From: Mauremys mutica
Lineage: Eukaryota; Chordata; Testudines; Geoemydidae
Direction: 5' to 3'
NCBI RefSeq assembly: GCF_020497125.1
Contig: NC_059081.1
Location: forward strand, 14,541,105-14,605,104
DNA length: 64,000 nt
Below the pieces are notes generated by a model. It did not search any database, was not told the origin of the DNA, and saw only the letters and a program-made list of their open reading frames with translations. The position numbers were made by a program, and so were the translations under genes. Below, piece after piece: positions 1 to 11,570 of this stretch (its first letter is position 1; each line of letters opens with the position of its first letter).

Positions 1-447
1 TTATATCCGCGGATGAGGATATCCATGGATATAAAGTGGTATCCCTGGAACTGCAGGGCTCTCCCGGGAACCGCAGCGGCGAATGGAGCAGAATGTGGAC
101 CTGTCACTCCCAGGAGCCTCCAGCGTGGATGTACTGTCCCTGGCCTCGCCCACTGGGGTAGGCACCAGGCTCACTGGCAGCTTTCTCTGGTTGCGCTCTT
201 GTGTTCAAGTGGGGTGCATGTCCCCAGACAGGAGATGCAGACAGCTGCGTGGAAGGGACGGGGGCGAGGCTGGGGGTGGAGCTGGAGGAGGTACAGCCGC
301 ACCGGAGGAGCTGCCGGCGTGGGACGCTGGCTCCTGGGAGCAACAGCTCCACATTCTGCTCCTTTCTCCGCTGCGGTTCCCGGGAGAGCCCTGCAGTTCC
401 ATGGATACCGATTTATATCTGTGGATATAAATTTGTATCCGCACAGG
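1..447. repeat. Element with ~118-bp inverted terminal arms, cut or ending at the window edge
   Basis: Bases 1-118 and 329-447 are imperfect reverse complements. Both contain GGAACTGCAGGGCTCTCCCG, followed by the ACCGCAGCGG and AGCAGAATGTGGA blocks, and both outer ends carry repeated GGATATAA/TATCC motifs. The 210-bp middle is GC-rich. Several overlapping frames of 80-156 codons are open on both strands here, as expected for a GC-rich palindrome, and none resembles a protein. This is probably a non-autonomous DNA transposon. The true left end and its TSD may lie outside the window. Confidence 0.7.
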
Positions 448-477
448 ACTCTAGCGCTAGCTGTCACAGCGCCTAAC

Positions 478-1620
478 TTTTAGGTGCCTAGAAAAATCAC
501 AGGACCAACAATGGGATCCACAAAGCCTGAGTCTAGGGGGCTAGGCTCCCTGTACCATGAAGTGGAGAGATAAGGGCCTCAGAATATGATGCACAAAAGG
601 CAGTGTGCTAGGTGGCTCCCCGCTTAAGCTAGTCAGTGGAAGATGCTGATGACTAAGCCCTGCTCTTCTCACAGAGCTATGTGCCTAAAAGTCCAGGATA
701 CAAGGAGGTGCCTATCTCTGCTTAGCAATCCACAAACAGGCTCCCTGCTGCTGGAGTCAGGCAGGTTAGGCACCTAAGTACTTTCTTGTGGCAATGAGTT
801 AGATGCCTGTCTGGCTCCACACACAATGGCCAGAGGAGGAGGCAGTGCCACTGTTCACCTTATAACTTGTAGCCCAGTGCTTAGAGCGCTCACCTGGGAA
901 ATATGGGAGACTCAGGTTCAGTTCTGCCAGAGGCAGAGAGAGGATTTGAAGAGGGGTCACCTTCCTCTCAGGAGAGTGCTCTAACACTGAGCTCCTCCTT
1001 CAGTCTCTCCTGTTAAGCAATTTCACTGTGGAGAAAGAATGATTGGCATACGGGGACTAGACCCTGGGTCTCCCATCTGCCCAGTGGGTGCCCTAACCCC
1101 CAGCCTTGCTTGCTGGACCAGTAACTCTTTATTTAATTCTGAGTGCAACTGCTGCAACAGGAGAGACTGAGGGAGCCCCACAACTGCATATCCCATAGCT
1201 CAGTGGTTAGAGCCCTCTCCTAAGAGGTAGGATTTGAACAGGACTCTCCCACCTCTCAGGAGGGGACTGTAATTACTGTGCTAAAAGTTATAATCACCAC
1301 CACCTCCTCCGGCCTCTAAGCCCAGCTGCTGGATTGAGCTCCTCATGTCTTTGTCCTCCTATCTTCCCCTGGTTTGTGAATCCCTCCGGGGCTGGGGTAG
1401 GATATAGGTGTATGGACACCTAGAGAGAAGCAGTAGTGCACATGCTCAGATCCAGAAACATAGGTGCCTAGGGAGCTTTTGCCCTGAAAACTTACTTCCC
1501 AACTAAGTTTAGGCACCTACAGGGTTAGGTGAGAGTGTTGTGGATCGTAGTAGAGCCTGACTGGAAGTTAGGTCCCTCACCCTGAGATTTAGGTGCCTAA
1601 GTGTCTCTGTGGATTGGAGG
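478..1620. repeat. Old repeat block with many TAGGTGCCTA-type motifs
   Basis: TAGGTGCCTA or its near-variants recur at about 481, 681, 706, 765, 797, 1463, 1507 and 1588. Two stretches, about 868-1000 and 1185-1270, share a pattern of the form CAGTG(C/G)TTAGAGC followed by CACCTG/CTCTCC and 'CTCTCAGGAG'. This indicates an internally repeated, old interspersed repeat. I cannot name the family and see no reading frame of note. Confidence 0.45.
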
Positions 1621-1639
1621 CAAAGTGCTTTAGAAAGGG

Positions 1640-1765
1640 AGGCAAGTATTTTACAGATTTGGGAAATGGAGGCACAGAGCATGAAGTGATTTGCCCAAGG
1701 CCACCCAAATCAAGGGGAGTTTTTCTGGTGTCTTCAGTGGAAACAGGATCAGGCCCTCAGTGCTT
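1640..1765 (-). repeat. MIR-like CORE-SINE fragment
   Basis: Read on the minus strand this has the MIR signature order: a 'GGCCTTGGGCAAATCACTTC'-like box, then 'TGTGCCTCCATTTCCC', then 'AAATCTGTAAAATAC'. The plus strand shows TTTACAGATTTGGGAAATGG and GGCACAGAGC. It is an old, short copy without a recognisable TSD. Confidence 0.6.
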
Positions 1766-2187
1766 AATTTAGGAACATGAATGAATTATTAAACACTAAT
1801 TACTATAACAGTTCACCTATTGTCTCCCTTCAACTGTGCCATGTTAAAACTGGTTCCTCTCTGTTTAAAGCAGGGATACAGACCTAAGCACTCATCATGC
1901 ACTCCTTTAAGGGGCTTGCACAATATTGGGACCACTCGCATCTAATTCTGCTTTCACATTTATTATTCATACAATTTACCAGTGCCTATGGGGCTTTGCA
2001 GAAATACCAGCACACAATGTTCCCTGAATATTTTACAGTATAAACGCAAGTGGTGACAATGGACAGTGGTGTGGGGAGTTAATAATTTTATAACCAAAGA
2101 ATTATCAGATAATTTGACCAGTCATCCTCCAGCTGAAGTCAATGGGTGCTCAGCACCTTTGAAAATCAGGCCACTTTGATTTAGGTA

Positions 2188-2800
2188 CCTGTGATGGGGC
2201 ATTCGCTGGAGACTTGCCCTGAAGGGGTTAATGTTGGCTAAGAAAGAGCCAGTTAACCAGACAGGTGAGGTGAATAGAGTGGTTTGAATAATGAGGGAGC
2301 CCAGCTGAGGAGGAACTGAGTTTATAAAGACAGGATGTTGGTAGCAGAGTGGGAGTTGCAAGGAAGTAGTCTGCAGTCACTCCCTAGGAGAAGGGAGGTG
2401 CCTTTGGGGGCTACAGCACTATAGCCGTCTACAGTTACTCCCTAGGAGGAGGGAGTTTTGGGGCTGGCAAACCCAGAGAAGGTGGGGAACCAGAATGAAA
2501 GGATCAGAGAAAGGCATTAAGATCCAGAATGGGACAGACCTTGGCTGCTGATTAGAGGGCCCTGGAGCTGGAAGCTGGAGCAGAGGGCAGGCTCAGGTTC
2601 CCCCACCAGTCGCTGGGGGAGTAGCATTGACTGGGCAGTGGATAGGAAGCCTGCCTAAGCCACTATGTAAGAAGGGGAGGATCTATGTGGCTTGGCTGGA
2701 GGGCTAAGCAATGAAACCAGAGCATCCAGCCTTGCTGAGAACCAGGACTAGAAGGCAGGGAATGCAGCGTCAGACCTGGAATCAGCTAATCCCCAGCACT
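2188..2800 (+). repeat. LTR-like sequence, probably a solo LTR
   Basis: The block begins near TGTGATGGGGCATTC and has a TATA-like GTTTATAAAGAC at about 2320. It continues into GC-rich sequence with a duplicated CACTCCCTAGGAG(A/G)AGGGAG motif (about 2379 and 2436). The later segment GGGCAGGCTCAGGTTCCCC (about 2587) recurs as GGGCAGGCCCAGGTTCCCC at about 21654, so the two blocks appear related. I see no gag or pol. I found no convincing TG...CA ends or TSD, so the limits are approximate. Confidence 0.4.
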
Positions 2801-5800
2801 ACCAAGAGGAGGTGCACTAATGGTGAGCAAATTGCATGATAGTACCTAAATATTTGTTTAGCTGCCATGTTAGAAAATGCTTATGGTTTCTAAGATGATG
2901 TGGTTTTATCCTTGTGTGGTCAAGAGGAGATTTTTTTTTTTTTTTAGTGTTCAGGAGCAGTTGTTTGTGGCTGAAGTTGCAATCTCTCATTATATTGTTG
3001 CATGGATTAATTCTAGATTGCGCCAAGCTCCTTGGAATTATAAAACGGTGTTCAGCACAATGCTGTGAGGTGGTTATGGGGATATTTGTGGTCATAGTCC
3101 CCGTGCCTGGTTAAAATAGCAATCCTCTGCAGGTGTATGAGTGTCTCGCTGTCTCATACATGCACACATTGAACAACCCCAGTGGTGACATAACAGAATT
3201 ATTGCTCCTTAGTTTTATTCTTCCACAGTTTCTCCTGCATTTGGAGTAAATTATAGATGTATTCAGTTTTAATAGCCACTATATTTTTGAAAACCGTAAG
3301 TAATGGATATTAGAGGTGAGAGCCTTACCCTCTTGGGCCCTTTTCATGCTTCTCTGGCTTTTTTTATGTGGTCTAAAAAGACTTAAAATCCCCAGGTCAG
3401 GCTGTAAGAGATCCCTCCCCAGCTCAGACACAGTGGAAGACAGCAATAAGGTTGTCTTTTGAGGACCCCTTTAAAAGCCCTGGCGCAGGCGATATGCTAG
3501 AGATGGGGGCAGGAAGGGGAAGGCTTGTCAGGGGCGCTGATGCAGAGATTCTTGGCAGTACTTTCATTAAGGCTGCCATAACTTAGTTAGCCCTCTGGGC
3601 CTGTCAGTTATGATAATGGTTTCTCCAGCCTGGGAGCAGCCCAGGAGTGAAAAGGTGCAAAGGTGATGTAAAGCCATCCAACCCCCTTGCTCCTCCCTCT
3701 TGGGCTGAGAGGGAGGAGCACAGAATCTCACTGAAGGCATCTATGCCAGTTGCCAGCCCTGGTAATAATGGAAAAAACACAGTGACGCCTGTGCGTGCTC
3801 AGCAACTCCAACAATCAGGCCACTTTAAGTTAGATGCTTTAGTATAAATTTGAGTGTTTAACTTTAGGCATCCAATTTTATGAATTTTGGCTACAGTCTG
3901 TAACAACAACAACAACAAGCCCAGCAATAGGAGAGGACTGGCCTATCTCAGCACAAAACACAGCTGTCAACAAAATGGAATTGCTTCCTCCCCCACCCTG
4001 CCCCAAGCTCTCGAACTGTACGCATCTCAGCTGCTAAAATAGATAAGCCTCGCAGTATGACTTAATGGTCAACAAACTCAGGTTGCATTAGACCCAGGTA
4101 GCTCTCAGGGCTGGGAAATGTGACCCTAAATATTTTCACATGTCAGAGGCACACTGTGACTATAGAAAACATGGTCAGACTGTGTAAATAACCAGCTCTA
4201 TTCTTGTGAGTTACTTATTGTTGTGAAAATAGCCTTTATCTTTAGAATCAGTAGTTTGGTTTGCATAAGGTACAGGAGCATTTTAATATTGTACGATAGT
4301 ATGAGATCCAGATACTGGAGTGGTAATAATGGGGGTGATGGCATGGAGAGAACACAACCTATTGGAAGATACGAGAGGTTAGGGCTTCGTTGTTCTATTT
4401 CTGGCTCAGCCCTGAATCACTGTGACTTTTCAGAAGGACAGCCTCCCTGTTGTAAGTGCCATTTGCGGGAAGGGAAGAAGGACAGGAACAATAGTAAAAT
4501 TAAAGAGGAGCAGAGAGAGGGACTCGCTAGGCCTGAGCTAGGGGCATCTGTGAGAGAACTGACTGTACTTGGGAGGGGGGAAACTTGTGCTGAGGATGAG
4601 GAGAAGGCTTTTTGCAGACAGCCACCAGGAAGCCAGGCAACAATTGTGATCTGTGTTGAGAAGACTTCTGAAGTTTTGGTTAAGCATCTAAACATTTGGG
4701 GGCTTTTCTGAACCCTTTGAGGTCCCCCCCCATCACTCATTCATAGTGCTTAATGAGACACTAATGTTTGTTGTGCTTGTTGAGGGCCCACGCCTGACTG
4801 ATGAGAAAGCCAGACTGAGTGTTCTGAACATACCAAAAAACAAGCAAAGAATAATTATTACAGAGAACTCTTTGGAAGATCTGAAAAATGTGAGCTTTAG
4901 AAATGACTCTGCTGCAGCAGAGAATGGGAAAGAAAGTATGTAAGTGGCAGGTTTGAAAGCACTCAGACCCATTTTACTATGGAGAGATCCAACCAAGAGA
5001 TGCACAGACATTTAAAAAAAAATATTGCAGACATGTCTACCTTCTGGACAGTGTTCCCCCCCCCCCCCATACCCACAGTTGGAAGGAACTATTGGTAGCT
5101 ACTCACACCCAGTGTCACTATCCCCTTGTTGTCTTCATCTTGGAAGCAGATGAAGGTGGCGCTATTGGCAATGAAGAATGGCTGGCATCATAACATCTGT
5201 GAAAGCTGCAGGAAGGATTCCGTAGTGAGAGAGAGGGGTAATTTGAAACGCATGGATACTTTGTACAGAATCGGGCTCCTGATGGCTAGTGGATATTTGC
5301 TTAGTTTGCTTAGACAAATGTGCATAATCTTGATGGCTGAAATTCACTCCTGCAGGGGCCACCCAAGGCTTATGCACCACTTCAGTCTTCAAACTAGGGC
5401 TTGCTAGGCCCTGTGCTCTTCCTCTGCTAAGGGGCAAATTTTACCCATTGTGAATAAACGTTCCGACAGCGTCATACTTCTTATCGGTAATAAAGAGCTT
5501 CATGCCGGGTATTGATGTAAAAGGATGACAAGATATTGGTTTATGGACAGTGGAATCAGTAAATTTAATAAGTCTCTCCTGTAGTTAGTCAAACTAATTA
5601 ACACAAGGGCAGCATGAGCCAGCAGACTCTGGCACTGAGAACGCAGACTGAAAGAGCTATTAGCACGCGATTAAGAAGTTTATCATCAGAAGGCAGCCCT
5701 TGAAGTCCTAAGTATTTATATTTATTTCTGGCTGGATCTAGGCACATCCAGAGGTAATACATAATGTACTTCCCTAAGAGCACTGGGCTGTAGTGTAATG

Positions 5801-6098
5801 ACTTTATACATGGAAAATGGGTCCTATTGGTGGTCCAGTGGCTAGCATCCTGCACTGCTATGTGGTTTGTGGGTGCGTTGGGGCTAGGGATACTTTGACA
5901 TGCAGTGTTCTCATCCTTGGGGTCAGGGAGTGATTTGAATCATTCTCCAGAACTGGGAGTGCTGGGCTCTGTAGAGAGTCTTGTCCATGGTACCGGGGCT
6001 GAGGAAAGACACGGTGATGCAGAGGGCAAAGGAAGCAACGAGAGGTGACATGAGGAAGGAATGGAGAATGGAATTCTATGAAGGTGGAGAGCTCTTCA

Positions 6099-6100
<2 letters not shown>
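2801..6100. other. Mostly single-copy-looking DNA without a recognised gene
   Basis: Nothing here supports a gene. Frames of up to 162 codons (4223-4711) have no family-like motifs, biased composition or splice context. Small features are a T-run near 2931-2945, (CAA)n at about 3901-3918, a C-run at about 5057-5068, and a fragment near 3815-3900 (CAGGCCACTTTAAGTTAGATGC) that resembles an old 'TTTTCAAAATCAGGCC' palindromic repeat also seen at 2158-2185. Confidence 0.5.

Positions 6101-6168
<68 letters not shown>
6101..6168. repeat. (AC)34 microsatellite, uninterrupted
   Basis: Thirty-four perfect AC dinucleotides in a row. The open frames that cross it encode only Thr-His or Val-Cys runs and are artefacts. 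The length and lack of interruption suggest a polymorphic locus. Confidence 0.97.
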
Positions 6169-6171
<3 letters not shown>

Positions 6172-6257
6172 CTACAGAGGTACCAGAGAAAGGATGGTTA
6201 TTGTTGGGAGAAGGGAAAGATTAATCTCTAGGGGGTCAGGTGGAAGTAGGTCAAATT

Positions 6258-6570
6258 AGATTGTGTACATTAGAGTGGGACAGTGTAAATTCCAGCTCCA
6301 GGAGTCATACCTATGCTAGCTCTGATGGAGCTTGTGTGATACAAAATAGAAGTGTAGCTGCAGTGGTGAAAATGGTGGGAGGTACTAGCCACATTGCATA
6401 TGTGCCTAAGATCTCAGATGGGTACATCTTCAGGGTGGCTACCCCCTTCCACTGCTTGTGCTGCAGTGGCTACACTTCTATTGAGTGCAATATCTTGATC
6501 AGAGCTAGCATAGATGTGTCTTCTCAACCTGGGATTTACGCTGTCCAGCTCCAGTGTAGGCGTGCCCGAA
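6258..6570. repeat. Palindromic MITE, possibly Harbinger-type
   Basis: The left end (GTGTACATTAGAGTGGGACA, then GTGTAAATTCCAGCTCC) and the reverse complement of the right end (GCCTACACTGGAGCTGGACA, then GCGTAAATCC) align imperfectly. Two internal copies of a 'GTGTAGCTGCAGTGG / CCACTGC..TGCAGTGGCTACAC' motif face each other. The TCTACAC-like outer motif resembles turtle Harbinger MITEs. No clear TSD was seen. Confidence 0.4.
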
Positions 6571-6588
6571 ATGTAGAGGTAGCCTTCT

Positions 6589-6740
6589 CATAGAGCTTAA
6601 AGCCAGAAGGGACCACCAGATTTTTCTAGTCTTACCTTGCAATTCACAGGCCCCTAACCACCACCCAGCTACCACTCCTGCACCAAAACCACCAACCAGG
6701 ATTAGATTGAAGTATTACAACCTTCAGGAGACTAACCTCA
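6589..6740 (-). mobile_element. CR1 LINE 3' end fragment
   Basis: The left edge (CATAGAGCTTAAAGCCAGAA, then GGGACCACCAGATTTTTCTAG) is the reverse complement of the CR1 3' terminus, which on its sense strand reads CTAGATGATC...GGTCCCTTCTGGCCTT...CTATG. It continues into decayed 3' UTR and has no coding sequence left. Confidence 0.7.
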
Positions 6741-9520
6741 TCAGTTTACTATCTTAGGAGGTCTGGGGGCTGGGAACTGAAGAGGTAGATTATAGGGCAG
6801 GAGGCAGCTGCCTGGCTTGCAGAGGTGAGACATCTGCATTTTCTGACTCTAAACTCCCCAGAAATAATATTTTAATTTACTATTTATTACTGCAGTAGGT
6901 GTGTAATTGGGTAATAATGGTGGGGAAAAAATGGGTTAGGGAACTTGGAGTGCAGGCTGTTTGAATGCGGGGATGCAGTACTGAACTGCCAGAGTTTCAG
7001 TGAACTCCAGTTCCATAAGTTGGAATGTACTGTATTTTGCCAGATGAGTTTGTGAACCAAAGGAAACAACCAAGGAATATCAGCAGAAGCCTCCTTTGTT
7101 AAACTTCTATCTCTAGCCAATCTTCTATTCTTCAAGCACAAAGAAATACCTCCTTAATAGAACAAAATTCACAGTGCCAGTCCACTGGCTGCTGGAAGAT
7201 GGAAAATTTGGATGAAAAATAAAGTACTGTAAAATGTGCATAAAGTCTCCCACATCATAACACTAATGGAGAATGCCAGATCTCCAGCTGACATGACTCT
7301 GATTACTCAGGAGTGGGTGAGAAAAGAAGTGTAGAACATGCGGGTACCTTTTTAATGTTCACTAATTTAATGCCACCTGAAGAATTTGAAAGGAAACCTG
7401 TTTTAAATAAATCTTCAGGTTAGTTTTTTATATATTACAGGGCTGCTCACACTACCTGTTTTGAAGATTGCCTGACACATTTTTAAACTCTTCAGTTGCT
7501 AATAACTTTGTCAAACTTAATCATTTGAGCTTGACGTTTTTCATGCCAGATGTCCACACAATGGCAATTCTGGCATTTTGTAACTTTCCAATGCTTGACT
7601 TTGCAACCTTAATAATGTGCTTTCAACATTATATCGTGCGCACACAAAGATTTTGAGAGAACTATCCAATAGCAAACTTCTGCGTACTCCACCCAATGTT
7701 GAAAGCCTTCCCTTAGATCTGTTCCTCCAAAAAAGATTTGCATCAAGGAGATACACAATGACAGTAGCATCTGAGTTACAAACACCTTGGGAATGGAGGT
7801 TGTTTGTAACTCTGAACAATATGGTACGGCGATTCTTTCAAAAGTTTACAAATGAACATGGATTTAATATAGCTTTGAAACTTTACTGTGCTGAAGAAAA
7901 ATGCAGCTTTTAACCATCTTAATTTAAACAAAACAAACATAGAAACAGTTTCTTTGACTTGTCAAATCTTTTAACTTTCCCTTTATTTTCTTTAGTAGTT
8001 TGCATTTAACATAGTACTGTGTTGTATGTACTTTTTGTGTGTGTCTGCTGCGTTGTGATTGCATACGTCTGGTTCCAAATGAGGTCTGTGGTTGATTGGT
8101 CAGTTCGTATCTTTTGTGTTTGTAACTCTGAGGTTCTACTTTATAACCATCTAAGGATGGGCACTACCTGGAGATATGTGGTGCAGCATTTGATAAAGAA
8201 AGTAACTTCAGATATTGACACTGACTTGACAGTATAGTCTATCAAAAGATGTACACACTTTTCAATGAAGTGTGTTCTGAGCCCGATATTCTTTTGTACG
8301 CAGAGAGCTAATGTTTTAATAAGTTTCATGACATACAGTATCTCCAGACTTGTATAAGAAATGCCCCCTAGACATATCCTCTTTCTGTGCCTTTTGGAGA
8401 TGTCCTCCTGTAATTCAAAGGTTCTGTCCAGGGTCCATAAATTCCAGTTTGATAACAGTCTCTGTGTATTTAAAATTTTGGTCAAATGGTTTTCAGCTTA
8501 GGGCACTTAAAGGTGACGTTAAAAAAAACAAACCACTGCAATAAAAAAAAATTGTGCATGTCTGTAACGGTCCTAGTGTGCTAACAAAACACCAGCCATT
8601 AATGATTAGGGACCTCTTTATTTTACATACATGCTAATTAAAAGCATTCTTCACTGAGAAGAGTATATGCATGTGGATTAAATTGCCAGTCTGAGGCAGA
8701 TGGCCCAGAGACTAAAATTGGGAGTGTTGCAGGTGACTATGCAAAGTGTGCAGATACAGTCAGTGCTCAGCTGAGGGTGCTGCTGGCTTAAGTATCACCT
8801 GCACGTATTTCATTATTTAACTGAAAATGCTAAACATAGAACCCTCATTTTGTTAATAATCAGGACTCCGTATGCTATTAATTGGAAATAGCTTTATTCA
8901 TGGGATGGACCTGTGCAGAATTTTGGTAATGAGTGAACAATTTAATTTTAAGTGATGACACATACGTCCTAACTTAGTGTTGTGCCAATTGTTAAGTGTA
9001 TAAGAAGGATACTTCATTGCTTTGAAAAGTAAGTAAACGTTATTTAAACATGGGAAAGACTTGAGTGCTTTTGAGGAAAATTTCATTATGCTGAATTTGA
9101 GGGGAAAATGCTAAACCAATAGATAACTTCTCCTGTTGTCCCATCGCAGCCTGTCCCTGTCTTGGATCTGTCTTAGCTTCTGAAATAGAAAGGGACACAA
9201 AAGCAATGTACATTTACTCTTTAATGGGGCAAGATTTGTGGATTGGCCCTTTGAGCCAATCTTTTATTACCTAGTACAGATGGGTTTCCAATAAAATGTC
9301 AGCCTTGTTCCTCCCCTTGGTTGGGGGTTTAATATTTTCTGCATCAGAAACCTCTGTAGACCAGGATTCAGTCTAACCTTGATGCTGGACTCCTACTGTG
9401 CCTCCCTCTAATGATTCTTTTTATATTCATTGACTTCTCATCTTCCCACACAACTTACCCACTTTCAAAATGATCTTGTGCTGCTCATTATCACAAATAA
9501 GGTGAGGGATGTTATAATTA
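6741..9520. other. AT-rich stretch, no gene recognised
   Basis: No repeat family or coding pattern could be supported. The open frames (for example 7617-7913 and 8141-8485) look like chance. The low visible repeat content makes this a fair place to look for conserved non-coding elements, but conservation cannot be judged from one sequence. Confidence 0.4.
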
Positions 9521-9529
9521 CTGTAGTGT

Positions 9530-9690
9530 TTAGAAGTCCCAGCTGAGACTGGGATTCCATTATGTACGGCACTATACATACATATTGTAAGAAGTAGTGT
9601 CTGCCCTGAAGATCTTACACTCTAAATAGATAATAGAGATACAAGAAGTAGTAACATCCCCCTTTTACAGAAAGGGAACTGAGGCACAGA
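9530..9690 (-). repeat. MIR-like CORE-SINE
   Basis: On the plus strand the order is GTGTCTGCCCTGAAGATCTT, ACACTCTAAATAGAT, then CCCCTTTTACAGAAAGGGAA and CTGAGGCACAGAAC. This is the reverse of a CORE-SINE whose sense strand has a '...CCTCAGTTTCCC...AAAAGGGG...TTAGAGTGTAAG' order. The same tail occurs at about 13400, 19935 and 61050. Confidence 0.6.
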
Positions 9691-9694
9691 ACAC

Positions 9695-9775
9695 GGTTGG
9701 TATTTTTCAAAGAGTCAGGCACCCAAATCCCATTGAAGTTCAGCATCTAACTCCCTGAGGTTCATTTGAAAATCC
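9695..9775. repeat. Small palindromic repeat (TTTTCAAAG...CTTTGAAAA type)
   Basis: TATTTTTCAAAGAGTCAGGC and TTCATTTGAAAATCC bracket a centre with CCCATTGAAGTTCAG. It is a half-decayed copy of the palindrome seen more intact at about 54726-54825. Confidence 0.45.
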
Positions 9776-10980
9776 TTGGCAGTCTCTCTGGCAGATCTGG
9801 AAACAGAACCCATATCTGTTGTGGCTAAGGCACTGGGCCTAGAACACGAGACCATACTCCTTCTCAGTGAACCTTGTGGTTGGTAGCTTGGTTTGCACTA
9901 GAATTTGGGAGCTAATGTGCTCATCTGCATTCATCCCACTTCTAACTTTATCAGAGAACCAGAATGAAAAAATATGCAGGTGTAAATTCTTTTGTTCATT
10001 ATTCAATATCGCACTACAAAGGGGTGGACTTTCTGTGCAGCATGAAAGAAATTGGGTATGGTGGCATAATGGAAGCTTTAAATATCTAATTCCCGCTGCA
10101 CCATGCTGACAATATAGCCCAAAGTAATGTTCTTCACTAATTACGTACTGTGCTGTCCATGGGAGCCTTCTGCTATCACATGGCAGAATGGAAGGGTTCC
10201 TACTGTTTTTCTATTTAATTGAAAGGAAGGACAAGGGTCTGTTACTTTTCAGGATATGGCATCATGGAAAGCTTCTTTGGACAGCATCGTAATTCTAATA
10301 AAATGCTGGTGCTATATCATTTGCTAAGCTAGCCCTTGTCTGGGTTTGGGAAATCACATAATGAAATCAAAGTATGTTCCTTAACTAATTGAATTCAGAA
10401 AATGTCATGTTATGCGTAAACTGAGCAAACACATGAATACTTAGTTATTGTTACATTCTATAGTTCAGGACCAAAGAAAAATATATCAGAACAATTCCAA
10501 TGATGGGTTACTTTCTTGAAATGATGTGCTTGGAAAGCACAACCAGGCCATCTCTTTAAATGTTGGATTACATTTTCTGGAAAGATGTTTTTATGCTGTT
10601 AGCCAACGCAGGCTGATTGTGCTACATTGGACACCACAAACAAGCTGTTGGAAATTTAATTGTTCAAGTGCCTGATCTTGCTTCCACTGAATTAACTTCA
10701 AGTAGAGCAGGGTCAGATCCTAATGTATGCAATAGTTATATCCAGTTTAGCCAAGAAAAAGTAGAAACTGAGCCCTTTGTTGAAAACATAGTACAAAGAT
10801 TTGTCATGTATATGTACATCACCATAGTATTTGGGTGTCTACATTTACCTTAACCCTTCTGCTTGCATTCTGTATTAATTCAATATTCACCGGTTTTTGT
10901 GCATAGAATTTACATGAGTGAAAATCTACGGAGACTGGAGTACAAGGAGATAGAAGCAGGGTTTAACAATCTGGCATGAA
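9776..10980. other. No gene recognised
   Basis: AT-rich sequence in which I recognised no repeat. Open frames of 78-80 codons (9867-10109, 10617-10853) carry no family features. Confidence 0.4.
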
Positions 10981-10984
10981 AGAG

Positions 10985-11115
10985 CCAAAAATGCCATAGC
11001 TTTTATCTCAGCTCTGTGTCTCTTTGACCTTAGGGAAGACACTTTGCCTGCCTCTGCCTCAGTTACTCTATCAATCAAGTGGGGATAATAGAACCATACA
11101 GTTCCCGTTGCCATT
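10985..11115 (+). repeat. MIR-like CORE-SINE fragment
   Basis: Sense-strand MIR order is visible: CTTTGACCTTAGGGAAGACA, CTTTGCCTGCCTCTGCCTCA, GTTACTCTATCAATCAAGTG, GGGATAATAGAACC. Divergence is high. Confidence 0.6.
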
Positions 11116-11413
11116 TCTTTGAGGAGTTACTTGGTTTGCTAATTATACTGAGGCGAATTCAACAGTAATCAGGAATTACGTATGAAGAAGAATATGGATG
11201 AAGGAGATTAGATCACAAAACCTTTGGCGAAGTGGGATATCTTATTTTTGGTTCTGTTTTCACAGCCGGTAGTACAATGGAGTCTTGATCCATGATTTGA
11301 TTTTTGATTGAATTTTGAATTTTTTGCCAAAAAGCAAAATTTTCCATGGGTGGTGGCGGCAGCAGCAGAGGGAGCTATTTCCCAAACGGCGCTAGTCTAA
11401 ATACCCATTTACA

Positions 11414-11562
11414 CAGTGCTTAATTGGTAATGAAAGAGGTGCTGGGGCTGAAGCAAGTTTTTTTTACATCCGTAACTGATGCAGCAAGCCCAGAGGTGCC
11501 ATGGCTATGAACTGTGAAGCCTAGAAGTGCTGGGGCTCAGCCCTGGCACAAATTAAGCACTG
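11414..11562. mobile_element. hAT-type MITE, 149 bp, with perfect 8-bp TSD
   Basis: The element opens with CAGTGCTTAATT and closes with AATTAAGCACTG, and the inner arms (GGTGCTGGGGCTGAAGC and AAGTGCTGGGGCTCAGCC) show further symmetry. It is flanked by CATTTACA at 11406-11413 and 11563-11570. CAG...CTG ends with 8-bp duplications are typical of hAT. It has no coding capacity, so it would have depended on a transposase from elsewhere. Confidence 0.88.
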
Positions 11563-11570
11563 CATTTACA

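Noticed and set aside
865..1000. Possible tRNA gene (CAGTGCTTAGAGCGCTCACC resembles a tRNA start)
   Set aside because: No cloverleaf could be completed; the motif repeats in degraded form at about 1190, so it is part of an old repeat.
4223..4711. 162-codon plus-strand frame as a possible exon
   Set aside because: No family motif, composition like its surroundings, overlapped by an equally open minus frame.
5858..6259. Open frames of 102 and 92 codons on opposite strands
   Set aside because: They translate the (AC)34 tract into Val-Cys and Thr-His runs; no coding evidence outside the tract.
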